A stretch of DNA of 64,000 nucleotides from Adiantum capillus-veneris (taxonomy: Eukaryota > Streptophyta > Polypodiopsida > Polypodiales > Pteridaceae): positions 30,583,709 through 30,647,708 of the forward strand of contig CM043971.1 in assembly GCA_014529385.2 (NCBI GenBank). Reading direction: 5' to 3'. A program made the position numbers and the translations under genes. The notes beneath the pieces were generated by a model, which was given only the letters and a program-made list of their open reading frames with translations, made no database searches and had not been told where the DNA came from. Below, in pieces: positions 34,576 through 47,700 of the stretch. How positions within the stretch are numbered: position 1 is the stretch's first letter; each line of letters opens with the position of its first letter.

Positions 34576-37060
34576 TCAGTCCACAAAGGGGAGGAAGCCC
34601 AAAGCTTTGCGGAAAGCTTCAAGCTTCTCACGAGACAATGCCTTTGTGAAAATATCTGCAAGGTTGTCCTGTGTTGGCACAAAATCCAAGAGGATCTCTC
34701 CTGCTGAGAGCCTCTCCCTGACATAGTGGTAATGCACCTCAATGTGCTTTGTGCGAGCATGAAAAACTGGGTTCCTCACAACTGCCAATGCGCTCTGACT
34801 GTCAGTGTAGATAGTGTTGGCAGTGTCTTGTCCAACACCCAAATCAGCCATAAGGCGTCTAAGCCATACACACTCAATCGTAGCTGTGAAGACAGCCTTG
34901 TACTCAGCCTCACAACTTGAAGTGGCCACAGTAGATCACTTCTTGCTCAACCATGATATACATGAACTGCCAAGCATGAAACAAAAACCACTTGTAGACA
35001 CTCACGTGTCAAAACAACCAGCCCAATCTGAGTCCGAAAAAGCATGTAAGTCTGGCGGCAATGATCCCCCCTTAGGATAAAATAAGCCAAGATGTAAAGT
35101 GCCACTAAGGTAGCGAAAATCCTCTTGACAGCCTGCCAATGCTTAGACCCTGGGCTATGCAAAAATTTGATGACCTGTGAGACTGCAAACTGAATATCCG
35201 GCCTCGTGTTGCATACATAAATGAGGCAGACAACAGCAGTTTGATAAAGAGTCACATCAGCAGGATCGTGAGCATCATGTAGACTCAACTTCAAATTTGT
35301 TTCCATGGGAGTGGCAATAGGTTTGCAATCCTCAAGTCCAAACTTACGTAGCAATGTCTCTATGTAACTTTTCTGACACAAGGCAATACCACCATCAAAC
35401 TGCTTAAACTGTATACCCAAGTAATGATGCAACAGCCCCAAATCTTTCATCTTGAATGTAGCATTCAAATCAGCCTTAAATTCAACAATATGTCTCTGAT
35501 TTAGTCCAGTGATCAGCAAATCATCGACATAGAGAACCACAATGAGAAGTACATCATCCTCATGCTTTACATACAATGTGCTTTTTGTTGGACTGTTACG
35601 AAAGCCTCGTTTGACCAAATGAGTGTCAGCTTTCTCATACCAAGCACGAGGAGATTGCTTCAACCCATACAAATCCTTCTTACATCTGCACACTTTGTCC
35701 TATTGTCCTTTTATGACAAAACCGCGAGGCTGCGTTACATAAACTTCCTCAAATATGTCACCATTCAAGAAAGCAGTAACAATGTCTGATTGATGTACAT
35801 CCCAACCAAAATGATTTGTCAATGCACATAGAAAACTCACAGTAGTCATACGACAAGTGGGAGCAAAAGTCTCCTCATAATCTATGCCTTTTTGTTGTGC
35901 ATAACCCTTTGCAACAAGTCGAGCCTTATGGCAATCAATCTCACCATCCGGCTTGCGTTTCAACTTGTAAACCCACTTCGTACCAATGGCCTTTTTGCCA
36001 AGACGCAAATCACATAAAGTCCATGTGTCATTTTCTATAAGTGCATCATATTTTGATTGCATGGCAACCATCCACTTTTTTGAATTCTGTGCTTCATCAA
36101 AAGATAGAGGCTCTTCAACATCATGTAAGCTAGACACAGCCAAAGCATAACAATTTGATGCATAAGAGCATGGCAAGACCCTGAATGAGTACAACTAGAT
36201 AAAGGTGCATCCAATTTACTGTCACGCAAAGTGTGCACCAGCCATAGCCTGCTCATTTTCAGCCCTTTCCTCATCAAGTACATCATGTACATCTGCATCA
36301 GCAATAGGCTGATCTGTAACATTTTCAAAAACCCCCATAGGCTGTACATTTGCCTCATTGGAACTTACATTTGTATTTCCACAACCGAAAAGAGGCAACA
36401 AAGTGTCATAAATGTCATGTGAGCTTACATTAATGTCTCGAGTACATGACAGCAAGGGTTGAACAGAATCTTCCACAAACACTGTATTCCATGAAACTAG
36501 AATACATTTTGTTTGCGGACGATACAACCTGTAACCTTTGCTTTCAGCACTATAACCAACAAAAATACATTTGACAGCCTTATCATCCAATTTTCTGAGC
36601 TGTGTTTGTGGCACCAAAGCATATGCCAAACAAACAAAAACATGCATGTGCTCAATAGAAGGCTTTCTATCATGCCATGCTTCATATGGAGTAATAGACT
36701 ACAAAGCTTTCGTAAGACACCTATTTAGTACATAAGTGGCACACATGATGGCCTCAAGTCAAAAAGAATGCGGGAAAGCTTGACTTTTGACCATACATCG
36801 TGCCATTTCCATAAGTGACCTGTTTTTCCTCTCAGCAACACCATTTTGCTGAGGTGTATAAGGCACTGTACATTGGTGTTTTATCCCACGACTAGCCAGA
36901 AATGCATTGAATTCATGAGACATATACTCCCCCCCTCGATTGGAACGGAGGGTGCCCATAGTACATTTCGAGACTTTGGCATGAAGACAAAATTTGATTC
37001 CATGAAGTGGTAAGATTTGTGCACCAATATTATGCACGTAACTAACTTGCAAAATCATTA
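34576..37060 (-). pseudogene. Copia pol: end of integrase, reverse transcriptase, RNase H
   Basis: The polyprotein is read on the minus strand. Frame 37058-36759 has the integrase end, GTLRSNRGGEY (catalytic Asp replaced by Asn) and PYTPQQNGVAERKNRS. Frame 36647-36222 has VKCIFVGYSAESKGYRLY. Frame 36194-35700 has WVYKLKRKPDGEI, ARLVAKGYAQQ and VTAFLNGDIFEEVYV. Frame 35693-34947 has DLYGLKQSPRAWYEK, VLYVDDLLITG (YVDD intact) and PDIQFAVSQV. Frame 34929-34576 is RNase H (SSCEAEYKAVFTA, DSQSALAVVRNPVFHARTKHI, ADIFTKAL). Gag, protease and the front of the integrase are missing, cut near 37060. Frame changes at 36205, 35697 and 34940 also break it. Confidence 0.9.
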
Positions 37061-37487
37061 ACTTGTCCCCGGCCTCAATCCCAGGACCTCAAACACCTTC
37101 AAAGGTGGAGAGAGCTAGCAAGGAGTGAGGGAAGGGAAGAGGAAGAGGAAGAAGAAGTAGCATACGAGAAAGAAGTACTTTTCTCACCATAGATTACTCT
37201 TGGAGCTTAGCTTAGCATAATAATATAGATAGAGAAGATGAGCATGCCATTGAAGCTTGACTCTTGGTTGGATTTGCATTCCAAAGCCAAGAGGTGTTGT
37301 TGTAGGCTCTCTAATTCTCAAGCTTGGAGAAGGAGATGGAGTTCTTGCTCAACACAATGAGAGAATGTGTGAGTGAGTGTGTGTGTGTGTGTGTATGTGT
37401 GTGTGTGTGTATGAATGAGCCAAAATGATAGTCTTCCCTAGCCTTGGTCGACCCCTCTCTCCCATTACTCTAGCTTGATCCCTATTG
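37061..37487. other. No gene seen between the copia fragment and element A
   Basis: A GAAG-rich segment (37130-37170) and an interrupted (GT)n stretch near 37376-37412 are all I can name. Confidence 0.4.
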
Positions 37488-37626
37488 TGTCAGGCCAAGG
37501 GCCACCCTCGAGGTTAAGGACCGGCGGGCCAAGGGCCGGCTACTAATGGAGACGGGATCCTAGGGGCAAGGCCTATAAAGGGAGGTTGGGTGGAGGATCG
37601 AGGCTAGGAAGGCCCAGGGTCTCACA
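37488..37626 (+). repeat. 5' LTR of element A (139 bp)
   Basis: It has a TATAAA box at 37574-37579. One base separates it from the primer site TGGTATCAGAGCT at 37628-37640. Confidence 0.9.
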
Positions 37627-37640
37627 TTGGTATCAGAGCT

Positions 37641-37681
37641 CAGGGAGCGGTGAGCTATGGAAGAGGGGGAAAGCAAGCATG

Positions 37682-37760
<79 letters not shown>

Positions 37761-40154
37761 CTCTGAGCTTACCGATCAAGGGGCAGGCACGTGCTATGAG
37801 GGTCATGCAAAGCATGGATGGAGCATGCAAAGAAGAACAACCAAAGAGCAGGCGGCCGTGAGTAGGGGCTCTTGTGTCAGGGAGGGGTCAAAAGTCGACC
37901 ACCATGAAGTTACACCAGGAGGAGCTCGTTGGGATCTCCAGGCGAAACCAGTGACTTTTTGTCACTACAGCACATGCAAGGGAACCCCTGAACGCCCTCT
38001 CTAGTCGTTCGTTCTCTGCGTGCAGGCTGCAGCCACTGTTACTGCATTATTTTAACGACATCTCACCTTAAGGAAATGCCCTAAGTTGGGCACCATACCC
38101 CATAGGGTTTCTACCCATAGCCAAAGACGACAAGATGGTGACCACCTTCGGTAGAGTGATAGGCTTGACGTACAACATCGACGGGACACAAGCTGCCAAA
38201 AATTGCAGAAGTTAAGGGACATAGCCTGCAGTTTTGGTAAGGAATAACAGAATTGGTGAAGCTTCAAATCTTCAACATGCACAAAATTTCAAGGAATGAC
38301 TACTTCGGCATGGATTCCAACATGCAAGTGTCGAGGATTAAAGGACGGCGACATGCATTCGACATGCAATTTTTTTCCTACGTTACAAGCACGCATTGGG
38401 CAATTTGACATCAATTACCTGCCAATCATTGAGCTACTCAAGCAAGTTTGTTATGGATGTCAATTTTCTTTTTTTGGTTTGGCACTTCTATTAGGGCATC
38501 GCACCTAGGCAATTTTGGCTCCTTAGGTTCAGGCAAGGCCTATTGCATACCGGTACAGGCAAGGCCTGTAGCCTATAAAGTAAAGGTTATTTGGCATGGC
38601 GGACTCGTTGTTTTTTTATTTTGACCCTCCGACAAATAAGACTTTCAGTAAAAGCATGCAAGGTATGCTCACACTGAACCAAGCGAGTACGGCAAGGCAA
38701 TGCCGATGCGAGTATTCCAGAAGCAAGTCTTGAGTGAGCAATGTTCTCATTTCAAAGCCATGTTTTTTTTCCATGCCTGCTAAAGGTCAGGACATGGTCT
38801 TGCATGAGAATCTCATGGAGATTGGCACGGCTTTCTACTACCCTTGATGAAGGCAACACAGGTACCTTGGCAAGGCTGACCATTACCTACGGTTCTACAA
38901 GGATATTTTCTTCATTGAACTTCATTCAAATTTTATGACAATACGGCCAATGGGTACGGCTCACTCATCAGCTTGAGAAGCCAACAGGGGTTTCTCTATG
39001 TCACATTCTGGATTTGCCTTTTTGCTTGGACATGGTTCTTAGGAAAATCTATATGGTCAAGGACAACCGTACTCAAGCCAAGCAGGTACGAGGTATATAC
39101 TTTGCAAGAAATTTTTTTCTTTTCAATACGTGGTACAATTTGACAAGGTTAATTATCTATGAATGCTCGACACGGTTGACTTTCTTTTACTATGACATTG
39201 TAAAATGGCAAGAGTATCTATTAGCTATGTGCACCAGAACTCTATGAGTACTTATGCGAAGCAAGGCTTTCCATTTGTTATTTGGCATCGTGGTTTCCAC
39301 AGTTTGGAATACACTCTTAGCTTACGAACTTGGGAAAACTTGGCAAGATGTTTGTAGGTTTTTACATCCCACGAGGGTGTATATGATACATACGCTAACT
39401 CACTCGAGCAGTACATATGGCTATGAGCCGAAATCGAGTGAATTACCAAAAACCTGGCCACAAGTGGGCGACAAGGTTAGTAAATGTCAAGTTATGTTTG
39501 TTTTGTATTATTTTTACTTTTCACTTTGCCCAAGACCTCTCTGCTCTGCAAAGCAAAGTGCTTGGGTCGACTCCATTCGAAGCCGCTGTACAAAGCAAAG
39601 TGCTTTGCCAGATTCCATGCAAATCATGACTTCTCTTATGTGCAAAGGTATTATCGATTGACTTTAGATCAAAGATAATGGCACACATCTTTAGCACTAC
39701 GTGGATATAAGCTCACAGTCTTTGCAACAACGAAGATGTATCCATACCAGTGTAATTGTGCAAGGCATGTATAACAAAGGCTCACATGGTTGAGACGGTC
39801 ATTGAAACCAAGGGCTTATTATTCTCTTTTTTGCTTTGTATGCATGGCATACTTGTCCAATGGCTATACAACACCCATCATTGCATATGCTTCCGCTATA
39901 ACACTAGCTACTCTGTCAAGGACGCGCTCAGTTATTGATATTTTAAAACATTTTTTGTGTTTATGTTCATTCATATCCAAAGTGCCATACTTATGCATCC
40001 TGATACAGTCAGGATCACATACACCGAAAGTCAGTCAAGATGTGACTTATGGTACCTCTCTCTATAGGATAAGCTAAGACACAAACATGATCTACATTGG
40101 ATCATCTGCAAGGGGCATACAACACATTCGAATAAGGAGTTTTGCTCAGCCTAG

Positions 40155-40252
<98 letters not shown>

Positions 40253-41294
40253 AACTTCTACGCGGGAAAGGTGAAACTAGGCATTCTTTTATTGAAATCT
40301 TTCTATGTCCATATGGTAATAGGATAGGCTAAGAGCCAACAGGAAGGGCTAAGCGCCAACATAGTTCGTCAGGTAAGAGCCAAGAAATTTGGGTTGTAGC
40401 GTCCAAAATAAATTTTTGCATTACGCAGTTATGGACCCACTTGTAGGGTTTTATTTGGCACGTGTTGTCACATGCGATACAACATGGTCTAGGAACTCAA
40501 GGAGTTTGGTTTAGCCTGTGTGGAGCAAGGCTAATGATGGTCACTCTCACTCCCATTGTAGAGTGTTTGCAGTTACCTCCATACACAAGTACATCTTGTA
40601 ATTGAAAGATGTTCTTTTTTCAGACACCCTTACATGATACATATTCCACATGTGGATAATATGAGTCTCTCAGACTGACTTTGGCGCCCACTATTTCAAG
40701 TATGTGTTACGACGAAGTCCCTAGGTGCTGGTCGAAGAATCCGTTTTATAGACCGTTTTTAGCAGACGTGTGAGGTACAATTTCGGTGGCCAGAAATTTT
40801 TGGATACTCAAAATGACTTGTTACGGTACAAGTGCTACTAAACAACATTAACGGATGGTTGTTTATGCATATAGCAAGGCTATGAGTTGTTAATGAAAAA
40901 GTTTCATTGTTTGTACCTAGAAGTGATTAATGTTTCACCTTCTATTATGGTTCAAACGTTTTAGGAAGGCTTGCAAATGATTGCAGCTTAAAGTATTTAG
41001 TTTCTTTTCAAAACTATTTACACTCCTCTTTAATGTGTGCTAGGAGCATCACATTTGCCATTAATATTGTGGCAAGGATGATCATGGGTATACAGGCTCG
41101 GATCTGTTTTTTGCTAAATGGATGTACACTAGGTGTTATGGGTCCTAGTGTTTAGCAAAGGGTGATTTGGAGCAACATGCATATCATCACATTAGTGCTA
41201 TGAAGCATTTGCACTCTATTTGCAGTATATCTATGAGTTTATGTTTGGATCTACCAATCACCAATAGAGGTCATGGCTTGGTTTGGGTGCTTGT
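37641..41294 (+). other. Internal region of element A, no recognisable protein
   Basis: The stretch has (CT)n at 37687-37757 and (CT)45 at 40159-40248. The remainder is of mixed composition with many short frames, none of which shows a gag, protease, RT or integrase motif on either strand. A genuine coding region decayed beyond recognition cannot be excluded. Confidence 0.6.
40159..40248. repeat. (CT)45 microsatellite
   Basis: A pure CT run of 90 bases inside element A. Confidence 0.97.
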
Positions 41295-42252
41295 TGTTGA
41301 CCGTTGGGTCAACAACACAACATAACTCAAGTTTCGTACCAAAGTCTTATCTTTTGCGAGTTATGAAATGCTACGGATTATGGCTATAAATGTCATTTGT
41401 AATGAGTAGTTATTCTAGTTTCAGAAGCCGGGGTGCAATGGCACTTCCAGATTGTAAATACAAAGCCATTTGACCCTTTCAACCCCATTTTTGGTTAAAC
41501 CTAAGGTAGCCTTAGTATATAAGGTACCTAGGTCATTTTGTAAAGAAGACTTTTTCATAATCAAACTTTTAGCGCTGTCGTCTACTGTGTGTGAGAGAGA
41601 AAGAGAGTGAGCATGAGCTTCATCCTCTCGCTACGCCCGGCTCGCTCAACACATTGGAGATTCGATTGCACCATTGCTATAGGATCGAGGAGAGCTACGC
41701 GACAACGCCAAGCATTCCACGTGGGACAAAGCGCACACGCCGACGCATCTATGAGCTATTTGTGGTCGTAAGTGTATCAAACGATGTCTGTTTTCTGCGT
41801 GCTAGTAGTCTATAGAATCGTGGCGACATAAGCTACGCATAGGTACTCATAAATTTCAGTTTTAGGCACTTTCAAATTTTTCCTCTGTCATCCTATACGT
41901 TTTCCGCATACGGGTTTTGAGTGAGGGTTTTGAGTGTAGAAGCTTAGGGACAGGTGTATCCTAGTGAGGGGATGGTGTTCCTTAAGTTTCGTATGAATTT
42001 GGCATGATTAGGTGAGTTACCTTCCGTATGTGTGTATGTGGCTAGGTGGTGTAGTTGAGAGCGGTGAGGTTCTTGATTGTGGTTTAGTTGGCCTTCCAGA
42101 GTGTTGTATGTGTAGGATGGTCTCAGCCTGACAAGCTTAAGAGATTTCCTCCGTGTGCCTATCGTGTCATCTGTGTGCTCGATTGACATTATGTTGATCT
42201 AGGTAGTGTTTGCATGCACTTCATGGGTGTGTGAGTCGCTCCCCGTCCAACA
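41295..42252 (+). repeat. 5' LTR of element B (958 bp)
   Basis: It starts TGTTGACC, ends GTCCAACA, and has TATATAA at 41516-41522. A 74-codon frame inside it (41591-41815) is identical in the other LTR, but both are LTR sequence and I do not treat it as a gene. Confidence 0.95.
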
Positions 42253-42253
42253 T

Positions 42254-42272
42254 TGGCGCCGCTGCCGGGGAC
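42254..42272 (+). other. Primer-binding site of element B (tRNA-Asp type)
   Basis: TGGCGCCGCTGCCGGGGAC begins one base after the LTR. It matches the tRNA-Asp site of plant Athila and Tat elements except for one base. Confidence 0.85.
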
Positions 42273-42795
42273 ACAAGGACCTAAGTACGTTTCCTACTAA
42301 CACTCGTGTGATGGTTGCTTGATTTAGTTTCTGCTAAAGAAAGCGTTTTTCTTAAGTGGATCCGGAAGAGGATATTCCGTGATCAAGTGGATAGCCAAGA
42401 AGCGTGTGTCTTGCCGAGGGTCTGCGACTAGATAGGTTTAGTTAGGATCTGTGGATTAGAGTAGTTGTTGGTGGTCGAGTGATTTGTGAGGTGATAAAAG
42501 CGTTTACTAGTCCGTGTGTGGTAGTGAAGCGTTTTTCTACTCATAGATGCAAAACCCCATATGATTTGTAGGAGTAGCTTTAGGTAAGTGACCCGATTCT
42601 AATCTAGAGCTATTCAGCATTGAATTATTTTCTAAAGTGCTTGATTGCATTTGAAATCACGAAAAAGTGTGCTTTTGAGGCTAAAAATGCATTAAACAAG
42701 CTTTTGTGGATATTTTTGTATGCCTGACTGATGTTGTGCATATAAAAGAGCATTTGCAAGGGTTCTGTGAAGAAAACCTGCAATTCTGTAAACAT

Positions 42796-44211
42796 AGACA
42801 TCCTACGCGTAGGATGTCTTAAGGGGGTTCTGGAGACCAAATTTGAAAATTCTAACTGCACAAGTGGGTTCATAGGGTAGGTTTTACCCTGTTTTCATAT
42901 TGACCTGGGTGTTTTTCCCTATTTTTGTTGACCAAAAGCCAAAAGGAGGAGTCAAACAACGTAAAATTTCAGAAAAGGCTTAAATTGAGTGATTTTTGCA
43001 TGTTTTTGCAATTGTGAAGCATACTTGCACTTGCTGAGAGCATAAGGAAACATCAGGGACACTTCAGTCTCAAAAAATCAGCAGTAGACATCCTACGCGT
43101 AGGATGTCTACAGGGTGATCTGGTGGAAATTTTGAAAATCTGAGGTTACCAGTGTGTATAGGAGGTAGGTTTTACCCTATTTTCACCTGGAAAGTGGAAA
43201 TTTGTCCAAATTTTGACAGATCAAAGCCAAAAGACGAGAATTGCCAGACATCCTACCCAAATTGTGTCCAAGGCCTAATTTTGAGACCAAAACCATAAGA
43301 TGGCTGCATGAACATGTTTTGAATGATATATTGAGTGACTGAAAGGGGTTTCACCTCATTTTTGTGAGAAAATTGAGTTCAAAGCGGACTTTAGCACTTT
43401 TGACTGAAAAAGGCAAGAACATCTAAAAATTGGGTCTTTTGAAATCCAAACCAAAATCTAAGCATACCACTGGGTTATTGACATCAAGGGGAAGCTATGG
43501 GACAAGTCTGGGGTCAAAAAGGCCAAAAAGACATCCTACGCGTAGCATGTCTTCTGTGTGATTTTGGACTCTAAACAAAATTCTGAGCATACCACAGTGA
43601 TCACCACCTTAAGGAGAGTTTGTGGTTCAAATTTGGGTTCATTCTGAGCAAAAAGACATCCTACGCGTAGGATGTCTACTGCATAATTCTGAAACCAAAA
43701 TTCTATTGTGGACATACCATGCTGTCGCATAGCCTTAGATAAGCCTCCTAGGCAAATTTGGTCCAATTTGGAGTTGATTTGACTTGGGAATTCATCAGAA
43801 CAGACATCAGGCTTCTGGAGCAGATTCTAGATCATTTGACCAACCTATAGGTGTCAGAATCAAAAATTAAAAATAGCTGTGAGCTTAGCACATCAAAGGG
43901 AAGCTACAGTGCAAGTTTGAGCTGAAACAAAGAAAAAAGACATCCTACGCGTAGGATGTCTCCAGCCTGATTTAGGACTCCAAACCAACCTATGAGCACA
44001 CCACTGTGATCAGCACCTCAAGGAGAAGCTGGGGTGAACATTTCAAGACATTCTGAGCAAAAAGACATCCTACGCGTAGGATGTCTCAAGGCCATTTTTT
44101 ACATCCAAATGAAATTATAAGCATACCATTGTGTTGTTGGACTTAAGGGGAGTCTCTGGACCAAATTTTGTTAAATTCTGAGCATATAGACATCCTACGC
44201 GTAGGATGTCT
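42796..44211 (+). promoter_or_regulatory. Leader array of a 24-bp palindrome, seven copies plus half-sites
   Basis: The half-site AGACATCCTACG is followed at once by its reverse complement CGTAGGATGTCT. Copies lie at 42796-42819, 43086-43109, 43529-43552 (one mismatch), 43654-43677, 43938-43961, 44063-44086 and 44188-44211. A half-site is at 43246-43256, and a weak one near 43802. Copy two extends to 28 bp. Spacing is often 125 bases. The stretches between share ATTCTGAGCA, ACCACTGTGATCA and CTCAAGGAGA, so this is a decayed tandem array whose palindromes stayed intact. It lies between primer site and gag. Function is unknown; RNA dimer or packaging signal, or a protein-binding array, are possible. 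Confidence 0.9.
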
Positions 44212-44739
44212 CTAGGCCCGTTTTAGGGTCCAACTGTACTTTTGACCATACAGAAGTGTTCACAGTGTCACAGAGATCCCAAATCTTTTTTCAAAATTAA
44301 ATTTGGACTCATTTTGACCATTCTAAAGTGCATTTCACTGTTTTGGCCATAACTTTCACAAACGGTATCGGATTGAAAAAGTTTTTATATCAAAACGTAG
44401 CCTGAGAGCGGCTCTACAAATCTTAGAGCAAAACATGATCTAAATGTATGCCAATGGCAACCATTTAGTTAAATTTTGAAAAAAAACGTCGTTTGAGGCC
44501 TCAAAATTCATCCGCAAGTAAGGGGTGTCTGAAAGCGACAATTTGCGAGAATTGTGACGAAACGGTTGCGGTTTTGGACATAGTTTCGACTTTTCCCTAA
44601 GCAAAGAACTTGAACACAGTGGACTAAGTCTACTTGAACCAAGCAAAAGCTCTTAAGACCAGAAATCCTGTCTACCCTAGATTCAAACGCAACTTACACA
44701 AGCTTGGAGATCCCGACGATAGAGGAATATCCTCCCACA

Positions 44740-47700
44740 ATGGATCTTCCAAACTTGCTATTGATAAAGACCCATCTTGTTGAGAGAGTTTGGATGATTG
44801 GTCATGAGAGTGAAGGACTATATACATACATTGACGACAATGAGGTCAATCTTTATAGGTGCTCAGATCCATACCTAGAAGAGATAACGGATTACAAGCT
44901 CTTATATGTCTACACATACGGAGTCGACTGTCGATGGAGATCTATAGTTGTCGACAAGAATGGATGAGAATACAGAGTTGTAGAAAGCACAAATCCACAG
45001 ACTGTACTAGAAAGAGGTGGAAATTTGGTCAATGAAGGACCACAAATGCCTCCACCAAACACGAGAATTCCTATAGGAATTCCAAGAAGAGAGCCACCAG
45101 GATTCCCTTCAAGAGTGATAACGAGAGAAGGATTGGGAGAGTCTCTGGTTAGACTTGTAGACAATCGAAGAGTTAGACCATCTCAAGTCCAGAAATGGGT
45201 AAACAGAAAATACTCCGGAGATAAAGATCCGAGAGATCACGTAGCGACTTTTAGAAGAGTGATTAGAGCAGAAGAAGTTTCAAATTTTGCGACACAATTT
45301 GCGGGATTTGGATTGACTCTAGAAGATGATGCAATTACATGGTTCAACTCGGTGGAAAAATGGGATTTTGAGACCCTAGATGAGCTGTTTGAGGAGTTTA
45401 TTGAAGAATTCTCGCCAAAAGGCATTGCTCACAACACGATCTCGCAAATCCATAGATTCAAACAAAAAGAGGATGAATCAGTACGCAAAGCATCATTACG
45501 GCTCAAGAGATATGTTAAGCTCTGTCCAAGAGCGGAATTACCTATGCAAGCACGACTGATGTTGATCTTTATCCAGGGAATGAGAGATGAGGGCCTTCAA
45601 AAGGATATGCATATGATAAGGAGGATAACGCTAAACGAGTTGAACAAAGAAGCTCTTTATCTAGTAGATAATTGTGAGGCATACAAAGAAAAGGACTTAA
45701 AGAGTCAAGGAGATGACACATCCTCTCAGTACAGTGTTTCACAGATAAGTGAGTCCATTGCCAAGCCAACGGCACCTATTGATCAAGAAAAGCTTATTGA
45801 CAACTTGGTCAAGAGGTTGATTCCTCTTGTAAGGTCTGATTCGGGAGAGCCAAAGTGGTGTGAAATTGAGAGAAAATGGACGAACCATACGGGGGAAGAG
45901 TGCTATTATAGCATGGAAAATCCTAGGGAGAGGTATGTACAACCTGTTCCAGAAGCATCTACTCCACCTAGATACATTACGGGGAATGCGCCAAGACCAG
46001 TAGGAGTTTTAAGGCCACAGCTTGTCTTAGGACAACAACCTCCGCTGCCAAGTGCTAGAATGCAGGTAGACATGAGATACATGCCAATGAAGGAAGCATC
46101 AAATAAACCAATGCCAGTACCACCTACAATGTGGTATAGCAACCAAAGTGAGTACTACCCTTCGGAGCAACAAAATGTGAGAGAAACACATGGAGTGGTG
46201 AGGCCGGTACAACCTCCACCTCCTGGGTTTCAGTCGAAAGAAAGAAGGTATGAAATGGACGAAAGGACGTTGCGATTCATTTCAAATAGCGGCTTATTTA
46301 GGTCAAAGCTTGCTTATAGCCAAGAGGAAATGCTAAAACAATCTCCTCAACCAAAGACAGATTGTCACAAAAGTCGTGACAACCACTTGGTCAAACAATG
46401 TCCTCATACGGAGATCATTGAAGTAAATGCCTATTGTCTTGAGTGTGGCATCACTCACTTGATCCCCGATTGCCCGAAAAAACCAAACCAAATCAGGAAA
46501 ATCATGACAAATGTATTTGGGATTGTTCAACTACCTAGTAGCTCAGAAAATGAAAATGTCATACCAGTTCAAGTGGTTATGAGAGCACAAGCTCAAAAGA
46601 AAGCTGATGAGAATCCAGAGACAAAGAACACGGAAAGTGACACGAGTCCAAAGACAGATGATGGACCAAAGATAGACGCACCTAGTCAGAAAACCAAGAG
46701 CAAACGAAATAGTTGGAAAGCTAGAAAGACTAGGATGAAAGCACGCAGGGAACGAGAGCAAAAATCCCTAGCTGAGAAGCTTACCGAAGCTGAGGAGAAG
46801 ATAAAACAACATGAGGAAAAGGAGGCACCTTCTCTTACACAGATGGTTAAACCTCTAGAAGAACCATCCACATATGAGAAACTGAGAAGTGCTAGTTCAG
46901 GAGGATGTGTGTTGTCAGAGAAGGTTAATGAGGTATTAGATGCCCTCTTGAAAGCCTATGATGTGAGGCTCAAAAACTACCAAACCCAGGAACACAGGTG
47001 GATGACATATCCCGATGCGGAACTAGAAAATCAAAGGTTTGAAATGTGCCAGAAAATGATTCAAACAGCCCAAGCTTTACTAGAACCACCAGTTGCAAAA
47101 CCTGAGGATGTGATCCGTGTCATGCCTACACAAGTAATCCCACCAAACCAGGAACTAAAAGAGCCAAATTCTAGTCATGAGCACAGGCCAAACCTCAAAG
47201 ACCCATCATTAGAACCAAGGATAGTATTGAATACCACAGATAACTCTTCCGAGAGATTTCACCAAGCTATACCTAAGGATTGTAAAGAGATAGATGGTCT
47301 TGACGAATTGTGGAAACAAGTCAGAGAGGCCAATGAAGCCGATGACCTAAGAAGACGAGTTGACAAGACTGGTGATGAACGAGGAGTGTTTCTACCACCA
47401 ATAGAGGAATTTGAGACTGGATCTCAAATGAATCTAGACGTGCAATCGTATTGGGGCGAGAAAGGATCTGTACAATCTATGGATAGTCAACCCCATTCGC
47501 TAAAAACACTACCGTCCTACATGGGAGAGTACGAGACCAAGTCAGATGTGGTTGCAGTCCCACCACAGAGACTGTCTCCCAACAAGGCCATAGATTCAAA
47601 GGGGCTAGTAGATATTCTATCTACCCCAGTCACTTGTACAATAATGTTAGCCGAGTTGCTCAGAATAAGACCAAACATGTGGGCTAATGTGGGTAAATGT

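Noticed and set aside
41591-41815. Identical 74-codon frames in both copies of a 958-bp repeat (also 61177-61401)
   Set aside because: Both lie within the LTRs of element B; identity follows from recent retrotransposition, not from gene conservation.
42796-44211. CRISPR array
   Set aside because: Repeats are palindromic with regular spacing, but spacers are homologous to each other, there are no cas genes, and the context is a plant retrotransposon leader.
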